Part shown: piece after piece, positions 47,430-55,900 of the stretch | Position numbering within the stretch: the stretch's first letter is position 1 | Layout of the letters: each line of letters starts with the position of its first letter | Assembly (NCBI GenBank): GCA_003116995.1 | Contig: BDSL01000112.1 | Span: 248,001 to 312,000, forward strand | DNA length: 64,000 bases | Direction: 5' to 3' | Origin: Yamagishiella unicocca | Lineage: Eukaryota; Chlorophyta; Chlorophyceae; Chlamydomonadales; Volvocaceae | Position numbers and translations under genes: made by a program | Notes under the pieces: model-generated | What the model saw: only the letters and a program-made list of their open reading frames with translations | What the model was told of the DNA's origin: nothing | Databases searched by the model: none

Positions 47430-48167
47430 ATGGGTGTGGACGCCGTGCTGCCCCTCACCTCCTTCACCGTCAAGCTGGGCACCCTGCTCCAGGCGGCGGA
47501 ACTGGAGCGCCCCAGGCAGGCCTGTCATGCGGCGTATGTGCGGGAGGCGCTCGGGCTGTCCCCTGCTGTGGCTGCCACGCCCGAGGCGGCCCTTGTGGCG
47601 TTACGCGCGGTATGGCGGCGGTTGTGGAAGCGTCTTAAGTGGGAGCCGCGGTGGAAGGAGGTCCTCTGGCGGCTGGCGGTTGACGGGGTGCCCATGCCGG
47701 GCTCCTCTCACCTCCCGCTGGTCCCACCCGAACCGTGTGCTTGCGGCTGTTACCCCGCTGCAGCGGGTGTGGCCGAGTCGCCGCGCTTGCATCACTTTTG
47801 GTCTTGCCCCCTCGTCCGCCCGCTCTGGGATGAACTGGAAGTCTGCTGTGGGTGCGGGGTCACGCGTGAGCATGTGTGGTTGTGTGTGTCGCCGGATCCG
47901 ACCACTGTGCTGCAGTGTGTGTGGGATGTGGTGGCGTTGGCGGCGCTCAACGCGATGGAGTGGGTGCGCCGGTACATACACTCTCATCGGCTCTCCGGCA
48001 CCACCCTCCCTGCTGCTATGCGTTCTGGCCTCCTTGCTAAGTTCTGGGCCTTGCTGCGGGACTTTGCGGGCTTGGGTTTGCCCCGCAAGGACTGGGGTGA
48101 CGTGGGGGTGGACCACCCATTTTTGTTCGTAACCGGGGGTCGGCTCATGTGCGCCGTGCCGCCCTAG
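47430..48167 (+). pseudogene. LINE ORF2 C-terminal fragment
   Basis: Open to TAG at 48165-48167, about 245 codons in the LINE frame. The CACGC...LHHFWSCPLVRPLWDEL pattern is the C-terminal Cys/His motif of L1-type LINE proteins (C-x-C, then H and C with CPLVRPLW). Reverse transcriptase and endonuclease parts are absent. The frame continues to the left into sequence that is not LINE-like, so the apparent ATG at 47361 is chance. Confidence 0.7.
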
Positions 48168-48382
48168 CTAGCCTGCCTTGGCTGCTGTTTGTTCTTTCGT
48201 TCTTTCTTTCCTGGTGCCACCTTTGCTGGTTCGAGATACGAGTGGTGCGGGTGATGGGCAGGTGAGCCAATGGGGGCTTTTGTGGTGGTTTTGACGCGTA
48301 AGGGTGGCCTGCATGGGGCCGTGTCCTGCCGTCGCTTGTGCTGACTTTGCATGATGCTGTTTGCCTGCTGTTGCCCGTACCC

Positions 48383-48399
48383 AAAAAAAAAAAAAAAAA
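48383..48399 (+). other. Poly(A) tract of the LINE fragment
   Basis: Seventeen consecutive A directly after the LINE tail tgcctgctgttgcccgtaccc read in two parts (tgcctgctgt, tgcccgtaccc). Confidence 0.9.
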
Positions 48400-48400
48400 T

Positions 48401-48769
48401 CCTTGCGTTACAGGACCCCGACGCTGGGGTACGACACCTGACCGTGTCATAAGCTCTGTATCTCCACCCCCATCAACGACAACCTCGACCAGCAGGTTCA
48501 ACCACAAACCTACTTGCCCACAAATGGGGCACCCGGTAACTACCGGGGAGGGGCCGGGGAATCGAACCACCGATCTCTGGACAGAATGCCAGTGTCTTAA
48601 CCAATTAGACGAACCCCCCAAAAATTGTTGGGTTGGGGTCCGGGGCTCTCACCCGGTTGGCAGGGCCATACACGCCCCTGTTACGGAAGTCGCAGGTCCC
48701 CGTGCCAGTACTTCCGTTTACCCCCCCGGAAATGGGTGGCGGTTTGGGTGGGGGGGCCAGGACTTGAAC
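48401..48769 (-). mobile_element. tRNA-derived SINE copy, inverted, head-truncated
   Basis: Reverse complement of 48898-49256 with few changes. It includes a tRNA-like block at 48552-48622 (D-arm-like gtctaattggttaagac and T-arm-like ggtggttcgattcccc on the - strand). It lacks the upstream tRNA-like head that the right copy has, stopping at the B-box (gttcaagtcctgg). Confidence 0.72.
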
Positions 48770-48836
48770 AGTGCTTTCCCGCCGGGATAAGGGCGGGTGC
48801 CGCCTGTCGTGCGGCCACTGTAACGCGGTCTCTCTC
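48769..48836 (+). repeat. 68-bp direct repeat, left copy
   Basis: cagtgctttcccgccgggat... to ...gcggtctctctc; the same 68 bases recur at 49312-49379. Contains the small stem cccgcc/gggcggg. The two copies bracket the long SINE copy. Confidence 0.9.
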
Positions 48837-49287
48837 TGTGGGTAGCTTAGCTGCTAAAGCCCGGCCTTACTCGGCAGGAGATCCAGAGTTCAAGTCCTGG
48901 CCCCCCCACCCAAACCGCCACCCATTTCCGGGGGGGTAAACGGAAGTACTGGCACGGGGACCTGCGACTTCCGTAACAGGGGCGTGTATGGCCCTGCCAA
49001 CCGGGTGAGAGCCCCGGACCCCAACCCAACAACTTTTGGGGGGTTCGTCTAATTGGTTAAGACACTGGCATTCTGTCCAGAGATCGGTGGTTCGATTCCC
49101 CGGCCCCTCCCCGGTAGTTACCGGGTGCCCCACTTGTGGGCAAGTAGGTTTGTGGTTGAGCCTGCTGGTCGAGGTTGTCGTTGCTGGGGGTGGAGATACA
49201 GAGCTTATGACACGGTCAGGTGTCGTACCCCAGCGTCGGGGTCCTGTAACGCAAGGATTTTTGAGCTGCCTGCTGTTGCCCGTACCC
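48837..49287 (+). mobile_element. tRNA-derived SINE, long copy with two tRNA-like blocks
   Basis: Begins with tgtgggtagcttagctgcta (A-box-like TAGCTTAGCTGC) and gttcaagtcctgg (B-box-like), followed by a second tRNA-like block at 49037-49110 (gtctaattggttaagac, ggtggttcgattcccc). Cloverleaf pairing is imperfect in both, so neither is called a tRNA gene. The 3' end (49267-49287) is 21 bases identical to the 3' end of the LINE fragment at 48362-48382, as expected of a SINE that borrows a LINE's machinery. Confidence 0.68.
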
Positions 49288-49311
49288 GACCTTGGTTCCG
49301 TGTCTCTTCCG

Positions 49312-49379
49312 CAGTGCTTTCCCGCCGGGATAAGGGCGGGTGCCGCCTGTCGTGCGGCCACTGTAACGCGGTCTCTCTC
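49312..49379 (+). repeat. 68-bp direct repeat, right copy
   Basis: Second copy of 48769-48836. Either an unusually long target duplication, or part of the SINE/host unit that was duplicated. Confidence 0.9.
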
Positions 49380-49489
49380 AGCTGCAAATCAGCAGGAGGC
49401 TGCGCGAGTGAGCTTATATACCCCCTCGCACCCACACAGAGGGGGGGCAGGAGCGCGGGGGGCACGCTCGCTCAGAGATGGGGCACACG

Positions 49490-49935
49490 CTCTCGGAGGG
49501 GTGTATATGCTTGCAGAGGGGTACATGCTTGCAGAGGGGATATATGCTTGCAGGGCGTATGGTTGCAGAGGGGTATGCTTGCAGAGGGGTATGCTTGCAG
49601 CGGTATGCTTGCAGACATATGCTTGCAGGCATATGCTTGCAGACATATGCTTGCAGGCCCGTGGGTCGGAGGTCCGTGGGTCGGAAACCCGTGGGTAGGA
49701 GGCCCGTGGGTGTGAGGCCCGTGGGTTGGAGGCCCATCGGTCGGAGACCCGTGGGTCGGGTGCGTGCTACCAGGGGGTTGGGTGCTTGGGTGCCTACGCG
49801 CGCTCCTGGGTGCCAGGGTGTGTGCGAAGTGGGGGGTGGGTGCTTGGGCGCCTATGCGCGCTCCTGGGGCTGGGTGCCTGAGGGTGCCGAAATGCTACCA
49901 GGGGATGGGGTGCTTGGGCGCCTATGCGCTTGAGG
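49490..49935. repeat. Three adjoining short tandem arrays
   Basis: 49493-49660: variants of tatgcttgcagaggggta and tatgcttgcagaca. 49660-49760: about seven copies of ggcccgtgggtcgga (15-16 bp). 49765-49935: variants of gggtgcttgggcgcctatgc with gcgctcctggg. No gene seen in 49380-49936. Confidence 0.85.
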
Positions 49936-49936
49936 A

Positions 49937-49951
49937 TTGGCGCGCGTCATA
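49937..49951. repeat. Target site duplication, left copy (LINE)
   Basis: ttggcgcgcgtcata, identical to 58274-58288, next to the 3' (TAA-rich) end of the Dualen-like LINE. Confidence 0.93.
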
Positions 49952-52900
49952 ATAATAATAATAATAATGAGTACGCTGGCGCTAGGCCTAGCATGTATTA
50001 CGGGGGCGGGGCGGTGAGGGTGTTAGTACACCCTATACGCTCGCGCCACCTGTGGGGACAAAAAGTTACCCTTAGCCCACCCCCCTGGCTCCCTGCTGCG
50101 GTCCGTTTTCCAGCACTCGGCGGTTTTTGATGATGGCGCCGGCGCTAACCACCGCATGTTGGTGGAGGTGTAGGCAGCATTTGTTGGCTTGTTCAGCGCT
50201 GGCTCCCAGGGTTTGGAGTAGTGGCTTGACCGTACTGGGGATGGTGCCGGTTGCACCTAGGGTGATTACCTCATTCCTGGTGTAGTGCACCGTCCAGCCC
50301 GCTCGCTCCAGGGCGTCGGAAAGTTTCTTGTGCTGAATGGTTTTCTCCGTACATTTGTCCGAGTGGTTAAGGTCGCTGGTGTAACCTACCTCAATGATGT
50401 ACACAGGGTATTGGTTCTTGGGCCCAGGCAATCGGCAGGTAGTAGCGTTTCTTGGGATTCTGCTTCCGGGTAGGTTAGGGATGAACATGATGTCCGGGCG
50501 CATTTTGCTGACGTTGGGGTCTCGCTGGTCTGTTTCCGTGAACATCCAGAGCGGTGGCCTGTTTCCCGCACAGTATTCAGGGAGCTCTTCCGCCCGTCCT
50601 GCATCCATGACCATAAGGCCTCCTCCTTTGTTGCCGTTGTGCAGGCATGCAGCGACTGCCCGTACGGCGCTGTTATGTCGGTTAATGTACGCCCCTACCA
50701 TAGTTTTGTGACGGCAGCCCCCGAGGATGTGACTGCCAGAGTCAGTTGTGGGGCCTTCCCGGCTGTGTCGGCAGAGGGGGCATTTACCATCCCCGCCTCG
50801 GCCGTAGAGCTGTTTGAGTCGGGCATTGTAAAGGTACCCATAGCGCGCGTACAGGACCTGCTTTGTGAGCCAGTGGCCCATACGGTGTGTGGTGAGATAG
50901 GCGTTGCTGAATCGGGCGGAGAGTTCGGGGGCAGCCTCCCTCCAGCGTGCGGTTGACTCGGGGTCGTTGGTGTAACCGCCGTACGTCTCTGATGGGAGAT
51001 GCTTTAGGAGTCCCCTATTCAGGTCCGACACAAAACAGGTGTCCCTGCTGCGTGCCGCCCAGTGGATGTGGCGGTATCCCTCGTTATCAGCTTCCTCTGT
51101 TATATCAGCAGCGACTTCTCCGGAGGCCGTAGCCGTGGCTCCAGCGTCTGCCATGTCATTTCCATAGAGCCCAGTATGAGAACGTACGTGTAGCAGTTGT
51201 ATCTTAGTGCCGGCGTCGGCGTAGTTTCGGAGCAGGTCGACTATAGATAGTAGTAGTGCTCTGTGCTTGGATATGTGTAGCTTTTCTGGCGCATTAATTG
51301 CACGCCTTATTAGGTAGAGTGAGGCAATGCTATCGGTAGCAATAGTAGCCCGGTGCTGTTCCTGCACCTCTGGGTCGGCGAGAGCGGCCCTGATGGCTGC
51401 TAGTTCAGCTCTTTGGATGGTGTTCGTATAGTCGATACCGTTGGGGTTTACGTGGGTTGTCTTCCCAGCTTTGTAGTAGGCGGCCCCAGTGCGCTGCGGC
51501 CCTCCTTCCTCGTCGGGCTTAAGGCAGCTGCCATCGGTCCAGATGATGCTGTCAGCGTCATATTGGAGGCCCAGGGTGGCGGGGAAGTCCGTCCGAATCG
51601 GGCGTTCGTGCGCGTCGGCTGCCGCGATGCATACCGTGAGTGTCGGCGCGCTGGGGGGCTGCGCACGTAGTTCCTTAGCCCTCTTCCGGGCTCTCCAGCA
51701 ACACCAGTGCTTGTCCGATTCTCCTTGCTTTTGCTCTATACGCGTGGGTGCGAGTTGTTTAACGCCGTCCCCGCTTTGCATTAGGGTCGTGCGGAGTTGT
51801 TTCCATGCGCAGTTATTGAAGGCTTCTAAGCCTGTGCTATTGGCCACTAACAGGATGTCGATTCCGCGGGCATATCGCGGGGCGCTGGAGGCTGTGCCAT
51901 CACCAGTGGTTAGGCTGGAGAGGTCGCCGTCCCACAGCTGGGCGAGGCGGTGGACTAGTGCGCTCTCGGTGAGGTGTGTGTACGGGCCCGTTCGGTCATA
52001 TGGGAGGGCGATAAGGGTGACGGTGGGTTCAGGGGAGGTTGCCACTGTTTCAGCACTGGCGATGGCCCAGCCAAGGGCTCGTTTGGCACTTTCTGGGGTA
52101 GGGTCCGGGTGTGCTATGGATAGGCCGGTGAAGCGGTGGCTGTATCCTTCTGTGCATGCCCCGAAAAGCTGGTCTTCGCTGTGGCGACTGAAGTAGCAGT
52201 CGGCCGCGCCCAGGCTGTTGAGTGGGGAGGCAAACCGCTCCGTCACATGTCCAGCCTGGAGGTTGCGCAGGGCGCTCACTAGGTGCCCGCTTAGGGAGAC
52301 GTTGAGCGTGGTCTCCGAGCGGGGTGTAGACTTCCCTTTCCTGCCGTCTGCCCCCGCTTGACTTCGGTGCAGGAGGCGGGCTACATCCTCTTCGAATCCG
52401 CCCTGGGCGGTGAGGCTGCAGTGGAGCTCGGGCGTCCGGTCCTTCATGTGCTGCCAGCGTGCACGGAGGAGGTGTAGCCGGGCTGCGGTGAGGCGGCCCA
52501 CGCACACCCCACGCGGGTCGTACACGTGCGCTGTGTATTCCGTGCCGGCTACAAGGCTTGTTGCTAAGGGTGCACGCGTCCCCAACTGGATGGTGTACCG
52601 GCCTGGGGGATACACATCCAAGTAGGGGTTCTGGGATATAGTGTTGATGGTGGTGTTGCCCCGTAGGGTGCGCTTCCGGGTCGCCGCGTGTTCGTCAGGC
52701 GGGTCCCACCGGCCCTGCTTCTGGGCGTTGGTGAGAGATTGGTCTCTCGCTGGGGCCGGGCGGGTTGGCCTGGGGTCTCTTGGTGTGTTGCGGGCGGCCT
52801 TGTATCGCTGCAGTGCCGCGGGGAAATTCGGGTCCCTTTCCAGGTTCCAGAGTGCCATGTCGGAGGTTTTCCAGGTGACCTTGCGGAAGTATTTGTCGAG

Positions 52901-55900
52901 GTGCGGTCCTAGCTCGTCCTGCACTGCCTGGACGCTTTCGTAGGTGTAGCCTTGTCGAACGTATGCCCGCAGGACAGAGAGCGGGATGATCGAGTGGGGC
53001 CATGCGACTGTGTATTGGGTTTCGTGGCTGCTGGCGCCCTGGGTGGTTGCCGGGTCGTCATCCTGCTCCGGGTGATTATCGGCGCGCCGCCTCTTCTGGT
53101 TTGCTTGCTTACGAGCCTTCTTGGTGGCGGCCGCTGTAGTGGTATGCCTGACTGTGAATGGGCCGGCTACGACCTCGCTGATGACTTCTGTGTCGCGGTA
53201 CAGGTCATATGTAAGTTGGTGTTCTGCCGTCGTGTCGCCCATGCCCGGCCAGGGTATTTGGTCTGCCAAAATTTGCGCCCTTGCGACGCGCCAAGGCTCC
53301 CATGGCTCGCCCAGCGGGCGGGCTGCCTGCGGAGTCGCTGCTTCAGCTAGTGGGGGCAGGGCCTCATGTATGTCTGCCGTGTTTAGGAGTGGGATGCCCT
53401 CTGCGTCGGTGGGTTCATGGATAGGGTCAGCGTCCCATCTTCCCTCATCACCATCCCGGTCGGTAAGTCGTAGTTGCGGTGCGTGCGTCTGTGTCAGCTG
53501 TTGCCTCCGCCCCAGGCTTTTGACATGGGGGCGCATATCTTCCAGGACCGCCCGCCAGAAAGCGGCCACATCGTCGTCGGTGCCGGCCCACAGGCGGGCC
53601 CACTGTGTTACAGGTTTCCCTTCTTCTTCGGCATGGAGCTGCACAAGTGCCGGTACATCATGGATTCTGGCCTTGGCCGTGCGTGTCTTATTGTTATCAC
53701 ACCGCGTGCTTTTGGCGATGAGTTCTTCCTGCCGAGCTGTAACACCTTTGCGCTTGCGCCCCCGCCGGGAGGTCTCTTGTTGAGGCGATGGTGGGTCCTG
53801 GTGGTCGGTACCTCGGGGCCCGTTTGGAGTCGGGTTTACGGCGATGCCATGTCGGGGGTATTGTGCTCCCGTGGCCTCTGGCATTGGGGCAGTTTGCGGG
53901 CGCCTGCCCCCGTGCTCTCCTGGCACTACCCCGCGGTGGGTGCGCAGGGTATGTGGGTCCATGGAGGGCATGACGGCAGCGTTGGGCACGCGCGATTTGG
54001 ATAGCAAGCCAGCAAATGCGGGCACATCTGGTATCCGCCGGAGGCGCCTGTCCCCTAGGGGTGCCGCGCTGGCGTAGCGTTTGGGGTCCATGTCTTTGCA
54101 CCGTTCAAGGGGATCACAGTGTGCGCTGAGCGCAAGGCTAAGGCGGTTGAGCGCAACTTTGTGCCGGTGTTGGATCCTGTTTTTGTTGATGAAGAGGTTC
54201 TGCAGTTCGGCACTGGTGATGAGGTGGGCCCCGGTGTTCTGGTCCACCAGAGATTGCAAATCTAGGCCGAGCTCCACTAGGGGCATAACATACCGATAGG
54301 GCAGTGGGAGTTGGGCGTCGGCCCGACCCCTCGCTAGCTGGACCGCCTCATATAGGGTGTTGATTTCTGGGGCATAGGGCTGACCGGCGGCCGTGATGGC
54401 GATCCCGCTCTCCCTTGCCAGCGATAGCTGTTTTAGGGTTACGTAGTAGCAGCTGGCGCCTGCAAGGCGGTGCATGGGCTGGGGTCCCGCATAGTCGTGC
54501 TGCAGCTTCAGCATGGCACGGGTGACCACCCCTAGGCGCCCTGGGTCATTGAGTGCCAGGACGAGCGCTCGGGTCGAGCGTTGCACATAGGTGGGCAGCA
54601 GTGAGCCCACGCCTAGGCCGTACATCTCCGCTGGGTGGAGGATAGCTCGTGTTGGGAAGCTGGGTGTTATGTAGTAACACTTTTTGGCTATCCTGGCGAT
54701 CATTGCGTCTAGCATTCGGATATCATTTGGGGTGTACGCCATAGTGGGAAAGCTGTACGCCACCACCGACTGGATGCACGTTTGGAGGACACGTAGGCGC
54801 TGGTCGGGTGAAGCCATGCAGGACAGCAGCTGGGTGCCTTTTTCTGTCACGGCTTGGCTTACATAGCGGAGGTGGGGCCCCCAGTTGAGCGTAAGTGTGA
54901 CGTTCACCCCGAGGTACTTGTAGGGGTCCGTTGGGGGGGTGTAGGGTACCAATTTTCCGCCGATTTTAATTTTGTCACAAAGGATTGATTTCAGCGTGCG
55001 TTCACACGTGGGGCCCTTTATTGACTTGTCGTGGCCGGCACGCTTGTGTAGGATTCCGGTGACCGCACACTTTTTGTTGTTCACCTTCATGCCGGCCCAG
55101 GCGGCGTATTGGCTTATCTTGTCGCACTGGGTTTGGAGGTCTTGTGGGTTGGTGGCCAGTACGGCGAGGTCATCTGCGTACGCAGCAGAGCTGCAGTTAT
55201 AACGGATGTTCTCGTTCTTGTCAAGGCATCCGTAGTGGTAGCCGCGGCCGCCGGCGTGTAGCCATCGTAGCATAGGTTCGATAAAGATTATGAACAGGAC
55301 CGGGGACAGTGTGTCTCCCTGTACAGTGCCTCGTTCGATGTGGATGGGGTTGGTGGTCCCATGCTCGGTACGGACTGCCGTGCGTGCTTGGGAGTACAGG
55401 TTGCGAATTACGAGGATAAGGTCTTCTGGTAGGCCTAGGTCCCACATGACCTGTAGGAGTAGGTCGTGTGAGATGGTATTGAATGCACTGCTGAAATCTA
55501 TGTATGCGGCATACAGGTCCTGCCGTGTTAGTGCCGAGTCCTCAATGGCGTGTATGAGGTTTAGGATCTGACGTTCGGTGTTGCGGTAGGCCAGGAACCC
55601 TTCCTGTGCCTCGCTGAACAGGTTGAGTGCTGCCGCCACGTCTCCTATGGCGACGGTGAGGAGGCTAGTCCAGAGTTTGTAGGTTGTGTTGGCGAGTGCG
55701 ATGGGGCGGTAGTTGTTGAGGGTTGTGGGATCGCCGGGCTTAGGTAACAAAACCGTGGTAGAGGTGGTCCACTCGCGCGGGGTCTCCGCTTTCACCCACA
55801 TGACTAGCATTAGGTCGTGCATAGCGGCATGCACCTCGGCCGGTAGCGCTTTCAGGAGCTCGTTTGGGATCCCATCGGGTCCTGGCGCCTTGTTGCGGGA

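Larger units (their letters stand above)
47430..48399 (+). mobile_element. 5'-truncated LINE with poly(A) tail
   Basis: Carries the C-terminal part of a LINE ORF2, a 3' UTR and a run of 17 A at 48383-48399. 5' truncation plus poly(A) is the normal product of target-primed reverse transcription. Its left edge lies in the U6 upstream region at about 47,405-47,435; the exact joint is not visible. Confidence 0.75.

Noticed and set aside
48552..49110. Functional tRNA genes at the TTCGATTCC sites
   Set aside because: Anticodon and acceptor stems do not pair well, both sites are embedded in repeat copies, so they are tRNA-derived SINE parts.
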